The position numbers and the translations under genes are program-made. Below, in pieces: positions 63,301 through 63,575 of a stretch of DNA of 64,000 nucleotides; within the stretch, counting starts at the first letter, position 1; every line of letters starts with the position of its first letter. This DNA comes from Serilophus lunatus (taxonomy: Eukaryota > Chordata > Aves > Passeriformes > Eurylaimidae). Where the stretch lies: positions 62,001 to 126,000 of the forward strand of contig VXBA01000678.1 of NCBI GenBank assembly GCA_013399895.1, given 5' to 3'. The notes beneath the pieces are model-generated. The model made no database searches, was not told the DNA's origin, and saw only the letters and a program-made list of their open reading frames with translations.

Positions 63301-63575
63301 TGAAATGACATTACATTTTGAAAATGCACTCTTAAATAACAGCTCTTTCCTATCGCTCTTAGCTCCCCACGTCAAGTACATGAAGAAAGATGATGATGTG
63401 CCTTGCTCTATCACAAGTTCTCTTGAACATTTTCCTCAAGAAGAAGCTGCCAGCAAGGAAGAACCCACTCGTCCTCCACAAAATCCTCCAACCAACCTCA
63501 CCGTGGTGACTGTTGAGGGCTGTCCAACTTTTGTCATCTTGGACTGGGAAAAACCAGACAATGACACAGTTACTG
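5048..63575 (+). CDS. ABI3BP: ABI3BP (target of Nesh-SH3), internal exons, spliced
   Basis: Overall entry for the spliced coding region; the exons are listed separately. Known of the family: ABI3BP is a secreted matrix protein first found as a partner of the SH3 domain of ABI3/NESH, with a long Pro/Ser/Thr/Lys-rich middle and a C-terminal FN3 domain followed by a conserved C-terminal region. Seen here: 43 exons, all multiples of 3, all phase 1-1, 3267 nt in total, with consensus ag/gt borders. Most junction codons are G|CT (Ala), G|TT (Val) or G|CA (Ala). The product is a Cys-free, low-complexity, probably disordered and O-glycosylatable stretch of about 1018 residues, followed by 71 residues that enter the FN3 domain. 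The start codon, signal peptide and stop codon lie outside the window. Splice choices are inferred without transcript data; individual exons may be alternative. Confidence 0.93.
5129..6456 (+). other. Intron
   Basis: Non-coding. Acceptor-like ttgcag at about 5976-5981 leads into an open stretch (ASRFPEFAKVKL) that runs to a stop with no donor, so I do not call it. The intron ends in a T-rich stretch, including a long poly-T tract at 6273-6323. Confidence 0.7.
6273..6323. repeat. Poly-T tract with two C interruptions
   Basis: About 50 nt of T broken only by single C residues. It could be the reverse complement of a poly-A tail from a retroelement or a simple repeat; no retroelement body is recognisable next to it. 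Confidence 0.8.
6457..6531 (+). CDS. ABI3BP: ABI3BP exon e2 (family C-like)
   Basis: 75 nt, phase 1-1, acceptor ttactatag|, donor G|gtaatt. The peptide begins ASNDIQLLPSGSRFSDAPK and ends PLTELG. Its length and layout (start A-x-x-x-x-Q, then PSGS/SSGS) match the C exons at 10519 and 18548, so it is probably the most upstream recognisable copy of that family. Confidence 0.87.
7490..7650. repeat. Polypyrimidine (C/T) tract
   Basis: About 160 nt almost wholly C and T on the plus strand, built of irregular tcc, ctt and tctc units, with only a few G/A interruptions (for example gtg near 7510 and single A near 7600). Such tracts can form triplex (H-DNA) and mutate quickly. It creates open frames on both strands that should be ignored. 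Confidence 0.85.
9030..9100 (-). mobile_element. Probable CR1 3'-end fragment
   Basis: The stretch with tccagttgcaagggaccta and then tggtccaactgcagag resembles the reverse complement of the 3' end of avian CR1 LINEs (pattern: gaat..ttcagttggaagggacct..ca..atc..tagtccaactgc). It is short and diverged. The assignment is from memory of the repeat family, not a search. Confidence 0.4.
9941..10006 (+). CDS. ABI3BP: ABI3BP exon e3 (family A)
   Basis: 66 nt, phase 1-1, acceptor ttgctcttag|, donor G|gtaatt. The peptide starts ATQSPALKSMSLPPAETRE and ends METG. It is the clearest founder-like member of family A: later copies at 13882, 14306, 17959, 21623, 21983, 23098 and 23540 share the (G)CT/TT ACT CAG-type start, the LKS core and the T/M-G end. 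The same atcttag-type acceptor precedes most copies. Confidence 0.9.
10519..10593 (+). CDS. ABI3BP: ABI3BP exon e4 (family C)
   Basis: 75 nt, phase 1-1, acceptor ttttttcag|, donor G|gtaatg. The peptide starts AFEEKQPISSGSKPSAATEV and ends QPTRAG. Homologous to the exon at 18548 and to fossil copies at 14956, 19184 and 24190. The preceding intron is alignable by eye with the intron before 18548 (ctcttgctt..ttgaattgc..cattttaa..), so a block including intron sequence was duplicated. Confidence 0.92.
10594..11698 (+). other. Intron
   Basis: Non-coding, AT-rich. The open frames here (for example 11167-11361 and 11264-11449) lack splice borders in the gene's phase. Confidence 0.7.
11699..11767 (+). 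CDS. ABI3BP: ABI3BP exon e5 (family B)
   Basis: 69 nt, phase 1-1, acceptor tttttccag|, donor G|gtaaat. The peptide starts ASHDFLPVTSTPQTFTSSE and ends TPGTG. It is strikingly similar to the exon at 16005 (ASHDFLHVTSTPQTS) and less so to that at 24614, which together define family B. It follows a C exon here, as at the other two loci. Confidence 0.92.
12483..12557 (+). CDS. ABI3BP: ABI3BP exon e6
   Basis: 75 nt, phase 1-1, acceptor gttttcag|, donor G|gtaatg. The peptide starts DLGARKPLASRPTTSGIPE and ends LPPISSG. It has the length and the SRPTTSG-PE layout of a C-type exon but starts with Asp. It resembles the exon at 25730 (DLEKSMPPLSRTPH), and both follow a B exon, so they may be equivalent positions in a duplicated group. 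Confidence 0.9.
12558..13703 (+). other. Intron; its end is homologous to 22660-22909
   Basis: Non-coding. From roughly 13480 the sequence can be aligned loosely with about 22660 onwards (shared patches such as attctaaat, cccatgt..ctgcaat, atgtaaggag), showing that the duplicated block is larger than its near-identical core. Confidence 0.6.
13704..13770 (+). pseudogene. ABI3BP: Probable broken ABI3BP exon (copy 1)
   Basis: Bounded by a plausible acceptor (gtgttag|) and donor (|gtatgt) and open throughout in phase 1: it would read VAPTTRQLTPDLITELQ and so on. It is 67 nt, so inclusion would shift the frame. The matching stretch in the second copy (22910) is 77 nt and has a stop. All 43 accepted exons are multiples of 3, so I treat this as a decayed exon; use with frame-shifting cannot be excluded. 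Confidence 0.45.
13882..13941 (+). CDS. ABI3BP: ABI3BP exon e7 (family A, copy 1)
   Basis: 60 nt, phase 1-1, acceptor gaccatag|, donor G|gtaaat. The peptide starts ATGKPDLASISSASLETTR and ends MG. It is two codons shorter than most A exons. The 60-nt sequence is identical to that at 23098. The preceding intron to the broken exon would be only about 110 nt. Confidence 0.82.
14306..14371 (+). CDS. ABI3BP: ABI3BP exon e8 (family A, copy 1)
   Basis: 66 nt, phase 1-1, acceptor gatcttag|, donor G|gtaact. The peptide starts ATRRPRLKSTTPSTLATQQ and ends TVMG. Identical to the exon at 23540 and closely similar to that at 21983 (VTQRPKLKSTSPYLASQGT). Long minus-strand frames over this region (14306-14763) are chance products of the GC-richer segment. 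Confidence 0.88.
14372..14955 (+). other. Intron inside duplicated segment
   Basis: About 580 nt, GC-richer than typical for this window, almost identical to 23606-24189. Several open frames exist on both strands, duplicated in both copies, but none has splice borders in the array phase. Confidence 0.7.
14956..15030 (+). pseudogene. ABI3BP: Fossil family-C exon (copy 1)
   Basis: Preceded by a good acceptor (cttcttttcag|), it aligns with the C exon at 18548: CTTTGGTGAATCATTGCAAG against CTTTTGATGAAAATCAGCAC, and cagca..cctg near the end. It has a 1-nt deletion early, an in-frame TAA near 14982 when read in the array phase, and a degraded donor region (CCTGTAG|gtgggg in place of CCTG|gtaa). 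The same damage is in the second copy at 24190. Confidence 0.75.
15031..16004 (+). other. Intron
   Basis: Similarity to copy 2 fades within about 60 nt (ttttcccaaga..atc.tgttgtgcttttag is shared). The rest is AT-rich. The minus-strand frame at 15044-15412 and the plus-strand frame at 15342-15782 show no family features that I recognise and lack the gene's splice pattern. Confidence 0.65.
16005..16079 (+). CDS. ABI3BP: ABI3BP exon e9 (family B)
   Basis: 75 nt, phase 1-1, acceptor ttttttttccag|, donor G|gtaaat. The peptide starts ASHDFLHVTSTPQTSATTK and ends MSEQETG. The first half is almost the same as e5; the end (S-x-x-ETG) is shared with the exon at 24614. This is two codons longer than e5. 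Confidence 0.92.
16080..17958 (+). other. Intron, possibly with a decayed family-A exon
   Basis: Mostly AT-rich non-coding DNA with a TA-rich stretch at about 17390-17445. At 16721-16767 a stretch following ccctcag aligns loosely with the 3' half of A exons (cattct..tctgggg.acca.caaa.tgg..ttgggtaa), but the length does not fit the frame. Confidence 0.55.
16721..16767 (+). pseudogene. ABI3BP: Possible fossil family-A exon
   Basis: The 3' half resembles the exon at 14306 (ccttccactctggcaaccca against cattctctttctggggacca) and a gtaaac donor follows. The reading frame and length (47 nt) do not suit the array. A weak resemblance judged by eye. Confidence 0.3.
17959..18024 (+). CDS. ABI3BP: ABI3BP exon e10 (family A)
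   Basis: 66 nt, phase 1-1, acceptor tgatcttag|, donor G|gtaaat. The peptide starts VTQASGLKFTSHPSTETRG and ends SMTG. It is aligned end to end with e3 (ATQSPALKS..ETRE.ETG). Followed about 520 nt later by a C exon, the same order as e3-e4. Confidence 0.9.
18548..18622 (+). CDS. ABI3BP: ABI3BP exon e11 (family C)
   Basis: 75 nt, phase 1-1, acceptor ttttctttcag|, donor G|gtaata. The peptide starts AFDENQHISSRSETSGIQE and ends MPSAVPG. A close paralogue of e4; intron sequence upstream is also related. It is the best reference for reading the fossil C exons. Confidence 0.92.
19184..19259 (+). pseudogene. ABI3BP: Fossil family-C exon
   Basis: The 76-nt stretch follows the pattern of e11: CTCTTAATGAAACACAG against CTTTTGATGAAAATCAG, then TTTCACAATTCATATCT against TTTCTTCAAGATCTGAA, and GAAATACCATCAG against GAAATGCCATCAG. 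The acceptor cag has become caa, the donor CTG|gtaat has become CTAgcatt, and the array phase runs into TAG at its end. The upstream intron also matches (cagcattttaa). A dead duplicate. Confidence 0.65.
20378..20431 (+). CDS. Low-confidence candidate exon, Lys-rich
   Basis: A good acceptor (ttttcccattttcag|) opens a phase-1 frame reading AKKKEGGEDHKQPKATEK. A possible donor A|gtgtag would make it 54 nt and phase 1-1, but that donor is weak. Without it the frame runs to a stop about 25 codons after the start of the Gly-rich part. It includes a run of ten A residues prone to slippage. It may be a decayed or rarely used exon. Confidence 0.2.
21623..21688 (+). CDS. ABI3BP: ABI3BP exon e12 (family A)
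   Basis: 66 nt, phase 1-1, acceptor taatcttag|, donor G|gtaaac. The peptide starts ALPGPVLEPTSFPFLKTTR and ends IVKG. The end (TTR-[IM]) matches e7, and it is again followed by another A exon about 360 nt on, as e7 is followed by e8: the A-A pair was copied as a unit. Confidence 0.87.
21983..22045 (+). CDS. ABI3BP: ABI3BP exon e13 (family A)
   Basis: 63 nt, phase 1-1, acceptor taatcttag|, donor G|gtaaat. The peptide starts VTQRPKLKSTSPYLASQGT and ends MEG. Close to e8/e15 (ATRRPRLKSTTPSTLATQQ), with one codon fewer. Confidence 0.9.
22046..22909 (+). other. Intron
   Basis: AT-rich. From about 22660 it is loosely alignable with the region before copy 1 (about 13480-13703), marking the older, diverged part of the duplication. 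No other signal seen. Confidence 0.6.
22910..22986 (+). pseudogene. ABI3BP: Broken ABI3BP exon (copy 2)
   Basis: Counterpart of 13704-13770 but 77 nt, because of a duplication-like insertion (cactgag repeated). In the array phase it hits TGA after ITEIH, and its length is not a multiple of 3. Splice-like borders (gtgttag|, |gtatgt) persist. Confidence 0.55.
23098..23157 (+). CDS. ABI3BP: ABI3BP exon e14 (family A, copy 2)
   Basis: 60 nt, phase 1-1, identical base for base to e7 (ATGKPDLASISSASLETTR, MG). Acceptor gaccatag|, donor G|gtaaat. Short reads cannot tell e7 from e14. Confidence 0.82.
23540..23605 (+). CDS. ABI3BP: ABI3BP exon e15 (family A, copy 2)
   Basis: 66 nt, phase 1-1, identical to e8 (ATRRPRLKSTTPSTLATQQ, TVMG). 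Acceptor gatcttag|, donor G|gtaact. Confidence 0.88.
23606..24189 (+). other. Intron inside duplicated segment (copy 2)
   Basis: Near-identical to 14372-14955; the same chance frames on both strands and no splice pattern. Confidence 0.7.
24190..24264 (+). pseudogene. ABI3BP: Fossil family-C exon (copy 2)
   Basis: Same lesions as 14956-15030: early 1-nt deletion, in-frame TAA, donor region CCTGTAG|gtgggg. The shared damage shows that the exon died before the near-identical copies arose. The last 20 nt differ slightly between copies. Confidence 0.75.
24614..24688 (+). CDS. ABI3BP: ABI3BP exon e16 (family B)
   Basis: 75 nt, phase 1-1, acceptor tttttttccag|, donor G|gtaaat. The peptide starts ASLDSNHITFLSQTSASAE and ends LSKIETG. 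A diverged B exon, same length as e9. It sits after a fossil C exon, as e9 does, supporting a copied group A-A-C-B. Confidence 0.9.
24689..25729 (+). other. Intron
   Basis: AT-rich, no exon or repeat recognised. Confidence 0.65.
25730..25804 (+). CDS. ABI3BP: ABI3BP exon e17
   Basis: 75 nt, phase 1-1, acceptor tttctgcag|, donor G|gtaata. The peptide starts VTSSADLEKSMPPLSRTPH and ends VLTTTTG. It follows a B exon, as e6 does, and shares with it the spaced D-L..P-L-[AS]-[SR]-[RT] pattern. Confidence 0.9.
25805..26765 (+). other. Intron
   Basis: AT-rich, with a short (ACT)5 microsatellite at 26081-26095. No exon seen. Confidence 0.65.
26766..26840 (+). CDS. ABI3BP: ABI3BP exon e18 (family C-like)
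   Basis: 75 nt, phase 1-1, acceptor ttttttatag|, donor G|gtacaa. The peptide starts AFNGIQPVLSSPVTPSKLE and ends TADAGPG. AF-x-x-x-QP-x-[IL]SS at the start is the family C signature; it is the last C-type exon before the S/L section. Confidence 0.9.
27669..27746 (+). CDS. ABI3BP: ABI3BP exon e19 (family S)
   Basis: 78 nt, phase 1-1, acceptor ttcttccag|CAG (tandem NAGNAG acceptor), donor G|gtaacg. The peptide starts AATSESILESFTPKTSRPF and ends WPRVTLG. Using the second AG would drop one Ala codon and keep the frame. It shares PKTSRP and ATLG/VTLG with e21. It starts the alternating S-L section. Confidence 0.9.
27747..28301 (+). other. Intron
   Basis: AT-rich non-coding DNA; no exon or repeat seen. 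Confidence 0.65.
28302..28376 (+). CDS. ABI3BP: ABI3BP exon e20 (family L)
   Basis: 75 nt, phase 1-1, acceptor ctctttctttcag|, donor G|gtaatt. The peptide starts APKEIPLIPSKLKPSATPE and ends IQHVKPG. It has the family L layout APKE-4-PSKxKxS-x-x-PE-x-xxxKPG. These Lys/Pro-rich repeats are what ABI3BP's middle region is known for. Confidence 0.95.
28377..29598 (+). other. Intron
   Basis: AT-rich; no exon found. Confidence 0.65.
29599..29664 (+). CDS. ABI3BP: ABI3BP exon e21 (family S)
   Basis: 66 nt, phase 1-1, acceptor ttcttttttag|, donor G|gtaatc. The peptide starts APKPPVLEPKTSRPVEQPK and ends ATLG. It is intermediate between S (LEP, ATLG end) and L (APK start), which suggests that S and L exons share an origin. 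Confidence 0.94.
   Translation, partial: HLNHQFWSLKLLDLLNSQKQP
29665..30839 (+). other. Intron
   Basis: AT-rich; the open frames at 29993-30507 have no splice borders in phase. Confidence 0.65.
30840..30920 (+). CDS. ABI3BP: ABI3BP exon e22 (family L)
   Basis: 81 nt, phase 1-1, acceptor atttctttcag|, donor G|gtaact. The peptide starts APKEAKLTPSASKPRPSGR and ends PRTKPG. Two codons longer than the usual L exon, because of an extra SA before SKPR. Confidence 0.95.
30921..33890 (+). other. Intron, 3 kb, with one fossil S exon
   Basis: AT-rich; no intact exon. A probable S-exon remnant lies at 33347-33381. Confidence 0.6.
33347..33381 (+). pseudogene. ABI3BP: Probable fossil family-S exon
   Basis: Follows a good acceptor (atatttttcag|) and precedes a gtac donor. 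tctttggag..gatcattTaaaaccaaa.tag can be aligned with the short S exon e24 (ccttggaacc..attgaaccaccaagg..atag) and the fossil at 38653 (gatcatctaaaaccaacaatag). It is 35 nt long and ends in TAG in phase, so it cannot be used as an array exon. Confidence 0.5.
33891..33959 (+). CDS. ABI3BP: ABI3BP exon e23 (family S)
   Basis: 69 nt, phase 1-1, acceptor ctttattccag|CAG (a second NAGNAG site), donor G|gtaatg. The peptide starts AATIPVSVTTRSPYIYERP and ends KTAEG. Unusual for the array in having two Tyr close together (YIY). No L exon is found before the next S exon at 36705. Confidence 0.85.
33960..36704 (+). other. Intron, 2.7 kb
   Basis: AT-rich. No L exon was found where the alternation predicts one. 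A minus-strand stretch (34980-35437) has two open frames of 69 and 78 codons in a row that look more protein-like than the background but match nothing I can name; it could be a decayed retrocopy. Confidence 0.55.
36705..36752 (+). CDS. ABI3BP: ABI3BP exon e24 (short family S)
   Basis: 48 nt, phase 1-1, acceptor tttctgttgcag|, donor G|gtaatg. It encodes ALEPITLRIEPPRSTIG, counting the junction codons. It is one of two intact very short S exons; the other is at 40515. Decayed relatives are at 38653 and 42963. Confidence 0.88.
   Translation, partial: PWNLLHLELNHQGQR
36753..37275 (+). other. Intron
   Basis: AT-rich, with the next acceptor's T-rich tract at its end; nothing else seen. Confidence 0.65.
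37276..37350 (+). CDS. ABI3BP: ABI3BP exon e25 (family L)
   Basis: 75 nt, phase 1-1, acceptor ttttttcttccag|, donor G|gtaaac. The peptide starts AARETPRVPSKPKTSPKPH and ends IPQAKDG. A full VPSKPKTSP-x-P core; the terminal KPG is replaced by KDG. Confidence 0.95.
37351..39178 (+). other. Intron with a fossil S exon
   Basis: AT-rich; the fossil short S exon sits at 38653-38692, at the position the S-L alternation predicts. The open frame at 37837-38241 has no splice borders in phase. Confidence 0.65.
38653..38692 (+). pseudogene. ABI3BP: Fossil short family-S exon
   Basis: acacttagaactgatcatct, then aaaaccaacaatag, matches e24 (acacttagaattgaaccacc, aaggtcaacgatag). The acceptor gcag has become gcaa, the donor G|gtaatg has become gataac, and about 8 nt are missing at the 5' end. 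Both splice sites are lost, so this exon is dead. Confidence 0.78.
39179..39253 (+). CDS. ABI3BP: ABI3BP exon e26 (family L)
   Basis: 75 nt, phase 1-1, acceptor ttttttttttcag|, donor G|gtaagt (the strongest donor so far). The peptide starts VPKEPQHVPSKPRTSPGSE and ends VAQTKPG, close to the family L consensus. Confidence 0.96.
39588..40115. mobile_element. LTR-like endogenous retroviral element (solo, decayed)
   Basis: Starts gtgggttgatcccagccagt and contains the phrases tcaagataaagacagtttaa, ctgtgtcccctcctggcatc, atcagtatattatcaacac and actccatccctgtgagaccc. These match, from memory, the order of motifs in a widespread bird ERV LTR and parallel those in the LTR at 44677 (tgagataaaaagagtttaat, atctctatattatcaaccct, aactcttcacagctgaaacc). 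Ends are approximate and I found no clear target duplication. No internal viral genes are present. Confidence 0.7.
40515..40562 (+). CDS. ABI3BP: ABI3BP exon e27 (short family S), possibly alternative
   Basis: 48 nt, phase 1-1, donor G|gtagtg; the acceptor ctaaagcag| has a purine-interrupted tract and looks weak. Read in phase it encodes VLELMTFRTLMPKLTIG, clearly related to e24. Its frame is intact, unlike its neighbours at 38653 and 42963. The Met/Leu-rich content and poor acceptor suggest it may be decaying or rarely included. Confidence 0.58.
40563..41359 (+). other. Intron
   Basis: AT-rich non-coding; no further exon or repeat recognised. Confidence 0.65.
41360..41434 (+). CDS. ABI3BP: ABI3BP exon e28 (family L) with A at the junction
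   Basis: 75 nt, phase 1-1, acceptor ttctttctttcag|, donor A|gtaagt. The peptide starts ASKDTRRGPSKPKTSPSPH and ends VPPTRA. It is the only intact array exon ending in A, not G. Joined to e29, which begins GT, the junction codon becomes AGT (Ser), where G would give GGT (Gly). Confidence 0.95.
41435..42229 (+). other. Intron, no S exon
   Basis: About 800 nt. The alternation predicts an S exon between the two L exons, but none is seen, intact or fossil. The minus-strand frame at 41738-42118 is not in the gene's pattern. Confidence 0.6.
42230..42304 (+). CDS. ABI3BP: ABI3BP exon e29 (family L)
   Basis: 75 nt, phase 1-1, acceptor gctcatcag|, donor G|gtaaaa. It reads [S/G]PKESRRVPSKPRASPSPD and ends VPHTKPG. 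It starts with GT where other L exons start CT or TT. It is similar to e28 (x-RR-x-PSKPx-x-SPSP), so the pair probably arose by a local L duplication. Confidence 0.94.
42305..43546 (+). other. Intron with a fossil S exon
   Basis: AT-rich; it contains the fossil at 42963-43009. No other exon seen. Confidence 0.65.
42963..43009 (+). pseudogene. ABI3BP: Fossil short family-S exon
   Basis: 47 nt between tgaag| and |gtaaat. It aligns with e24: ttttggcacctagtatattt against ccttggaacctattacactt, then acagttgaacaataaaagac and acaatag. One base is missing against the 48-nt family, and an in-frame TAA follows the Glu-Gln codons. The donor survives; the reading frame does not. Confidence 0.75.
43547..43621 (+). 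CDS. ABI3BP: ABI3BP exon e30 (family L)
   Basis: 75 nt, phase 1-1, acceptor ctttttttttcag|, donor G|gtaaat. The peptide starts APKEPQYIPFKPKATRIPD and ends APRRKPG. It has the APKEPQ start of family L with PFK in place of PSK and a basic RRK near the end. Confidence 0.96.
43622..44252 (+). other. Intron
   Basis: AT-rich; no exon found. Confidence 0.65.
44253..44327 (+). CDS. ABI3BP: ABI3BP exon e31 (family S, acidic)
   Basis: 75 nt, phase 1-1, acceptor ttttttccaacag|, donor G|gtaacc. The peptide starts EILPTFDEPDTTMIPHIPE and ends RTKATLG. The KATLG end ties it to e21; the start is unusually acidic for the array. Confidence 0.92.
44672..44676. repeat. 5' target-site duplication (actcc)
   Basis: actcc directly before the LTR's TG, repeated directly after its CA at 45259-45263. 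Five bases fits ERVL-type integration. Confidence 0.75.
44677..45258. mobile_element. Solo LTR of an avian endogenous retrovirus
   Basis: 582 nt running from tgtcatggttta to gaaaccagcaca (TG..CA ends), flanked by a 5-bp direct repeat, actcc. Internal phrases (gttgagataaaaagagttta, ctgtttctcctcccaacttc, gtgcaagcactgcttgacaa, ccagccactgcaaagaaaat) match my memory of a common bird ERV LTR and parallel the copy at 39588. No internal retroviral sequence or second LTR is present, so it is the product of LTR-LTR recombination. It lies in the e31-e32 intron; orientation is not assigned. Confidence 0.85.
45259..45263. repeat. 3' target-site duplication (actcc)
   Basis: Matches 44672-44676; supports the exact LTR ends given. 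Confidence 0.75.
46421..46495 (+). CDS. ABI3BP: ABI3BP exon e32 (family L)
   Basis: 75 nt, phase 1-1, acceptor gttttttttccag|, donor G|gtaatg. The peptide starts APTEKQFIHAKPKTTGKPR and ends VPHTKPG. The end VPHTKPG is identical to that of e29. Confidence 0.95.
46496..47157 (+). other. Intron
   Basis: AT-rich; no exon found. Confidence 0.65.
47158..47232 (+). CDS. ABI3BP: ABI3BP exon e33 (family S, Thr-rich)
   Basis: 75 nt, phase 1-1, acceptor tttctccttaacag|, donor G|gtaaat. The peptide starts AIRQTTPQPVVTKSSTTTL and ends SRATMG. Dense Thr/Ser suits mucin-type O-glycosylation (inference). Confidence 0.94.
47233..47711 (+). other. Intron
   Basis: Non-coding; no signal of note. Confidence 0.65.
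47712..47786 (+). CDS. ABI3BP: ABI3BP exon e34 (family L)
   Basis: 75 nt, phase 1-1, acceptor cctttcctttcag|, donor G|gtaatt. The peptide starts APRETLLIPSKPKTSVKPE and ends APQTKPG. One of the best matches to the L consensus. Confidence 0.96.
47787..49360 (+). other. Intron
   Basis: AT-rich with a short TA-rich stretch at about 48510-48545. An acceptor-like tttttttttcag at about 48197 opens a short frame without a phase-correct donor, so it is not called. Confidence 0.65.
49361..49435 (+). CDS. ABI3BP: ABI3BP exon e35 (family S position, hydrophobic)
   Basis: 75 nt, phase 1-1, acceptor ttttttatag|, donor G|gtaatg. The peptide starts APRATHLGSINLVTVHVVD and ends GSKIPLG. It is far more hydrophobic (LVTVHVV) and poorer in Pro than other array exons, looking like a beta strand rather than a disordered repeat. 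Confidence 0.9.
49436..49910 (+). other. Intron
   Basis: AT-rich; nothing found. Confidence 0.65.
49911..49985 (+). CDS. ABI3BP: ABI3BP exon e36 (family L)
   Basis: 75 nt, phase 1-1, acceptor ctccattttcag|, donor G|gtaatt. The peptide starts VPNETYHISPKPKTAQETE and ends IPWFDTG. NET is an N-glycosylation sequon, rare in the array; the IPWFDTG end is unlike the usual KPG. Confidence 0.94.
49986..51090 (+). other. Intron with a G13 run
   Basis: AT-rich, with a poly-G run at 50720-50732. No exon found; the open frame at 50478-50792 overlaps the G run and has no splice borders in phase. Confidence 0.65.
50720..50732. repeat. Poly-G run (13 G)
   Basis: Thirteen consecutive G in an AT-rich intron, a slippage-prone and hard-to-sequence site that could also seed a G-quadruplex with nearby G runs. 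Confidence 0.85.
51091..51156 (+). CDS. ABI3BP: ABI3BP exon e37 (family L-like, short)
   Basis: 66 nt, phase 1-1, acceptor tttcttttag|, donor G|gtaata. The peptide starts APHKTRLTSARPKPSDKPQ and ends TRPG. SARPKPSDKPQTRPG matches L (PSKPKTS-KP-Q-TKPG) with three codons missing; Lys is replaced by Arg in places. Confidence 0.93.
51462..51536 (+). CDS. ABI3BP: ABI3BP exon e38 (family S)
   Basis: 75 nt, phase 1-1, acceptor ctctctcacag|, donor G|gtagag. The peptide starts AFIKTTLAPARTKAPGLPK and ends WIVPTTG. Last exon of the S/L section, only about 300 nt after e37. Confidence 0.9.
51537..55441 (+). other. Intron, 3.9 kb
   Basis: The longest gap between exons after 21 kb. AT-rich. A minus-strand open frame at 53089-53405 (including KNKFCAYYLAAAKHSLHVVK) looks more protein-like and GC-richer than the surroundings but I cannot assign it; it may be a retrocopy remnant. 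No ABI3BP exon found. Confidence 0.55.
55442..55537 (+). CDS. ABI3BP: ABI3BP exon e39 (acidic linker)
   Basis: 96 nt, phase 1-1, acceptor cttttttttcacag|, donor G|gtaagt. The peptide starts DDIYTPEDIIRQVDVDVET, continues PLEYIDTWKK and ends PISG. Strongly acidic and non-repetitive, unlike the basic L exons; it marks the end of the array and the start of the unique region before FN3. Confidence 0.93.
55538..57935 (+). other. Intron containing a CR1 LINE fragment
   Basis: 2.4 kb. The first third is CR1-derived (see 55605-56420). The rest is AT-rich with no exon found. Confidence 0.7.
55605..56420 (-). mobile_element. CR1 LINE fragment (3' part, reverse orientation)
   Basis: Contains the sense-reversed CR1 3' signature in order: caccagggatgggccaccca, acttctctggggaacctttt, ccagtgtcacaccattctta, aagaatttcttcctaacacc and ttaaaactgtaactccttgt, then further CR1-like text including tgtactccaggtggggtctc, tgggcagcaggaggagctgg and agcagcttggtgtcatccac. 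It is 5'-truncated and lacks an intact reverse transcriptase. The upper boundary is approximate; weaker CR1-like text may extend past it. Confidence 0.85.
57936..58046 (+). CDS. ABI3BP: ABI3BP exon e40 (Pro-rich linker)
   Basis: 111 nt, phase 1-1, acceptor tgtcattcag|, donor G|gtattt. The peptide starts VTTSPGSQHPPIPPARPTQ, continues MRRKPLPPNT and ends VTGKPGSPG. PPIPPARP and RKPLPP are the kind of Pro-rich motif that SH3 domains bind, which is of interest given the ABI3 SH3 interaction after which the family is named (inference). An internal GGTAAA inside the exon could act as an alternative donor after VT. Confidence 0.93.
58047..60662 (+). other. Intron, 2.6 kb
   Basis: AT-rich. Text near 59270-59440 (ggttccctagagagacaggt..attctgtcctctttctcattagc) looks like a very old CR1/L3-type LINE remnant, but it is too decayed to call. 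No exon found. Confidence 0.55.
60663..60746 (+). CDS. ABI3BP: ABI3BP exon e41 (linker)
   Basis: 84 nt, phase 1-1, acceptor tgtcactgtag|, donor G|gtaagc. The peptide starts AKPAGPTLSVRTGTSYKTP and ends TAFATPEYYG. Thr/Pro-rich, with tyrosines (SYKTP, PEYYG). Confidence 0.93.
60747..62169 (+). other. Intron with T-rich tract
   Basis: Begins with a T/C-rich low-complexity tract (60771-60852) right after the e41 donor. The rest is AT-rich with no exon. Confidence 0.65.
60771..60852. repeat. T-rich pyrimidine tract
   Basis: About 80 nt of T runs separated by single C or CC. It starts about 24 nt downstream of the e41 donor and could bind pyrimidine-tract splicing factors (inference). Confidence 0.8.
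62170..62238 (+). CDS. ABI3BP: ABI3BP exon e42 (Ser-rich linker)
   Basis: 69 nt, phase 1-1, acceptor tgtttcccacag|, donor G|gtagga. The peptide starts VDATVFSSSPTSETDSSGK and ends PRYQG. An alternative donor (AG|gtacca) lies 8 nt upstream but would break the frame. Confidence 0.9.
62239..63362 (+). other. Intron
   Basis: AT-rich; no exon or element found. Confidence 0.65.
63363..63575 (+). CDS. ABI3BP: ABI3BP exon e43: linker and start of C-terminal FN3 domain
   Basis: 213 nt (71 codons), phase 1-1, acceptor tatcgctcttag|, donor G|gttggt. It starts APHVKYMKKDDDVPCSITS, passes through an acidic EEAASKEEP stretch and PTRPPQNPP, then TNLTVVTVEGCPTFVILDW and EKPDNDTVTG. The last part is the A-B strand region of a fibronectin type III domain: P-x-N-L-x-V near the start and the conserved Trp of the B strand (LDWEKP). 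It carries the only two Cys in the window's coding sequence and two N-glycosylation sequons (NLT, NDT). This is the strongest evidence for ABI3BP; the domain continues past the window. Confidence 0.97.
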
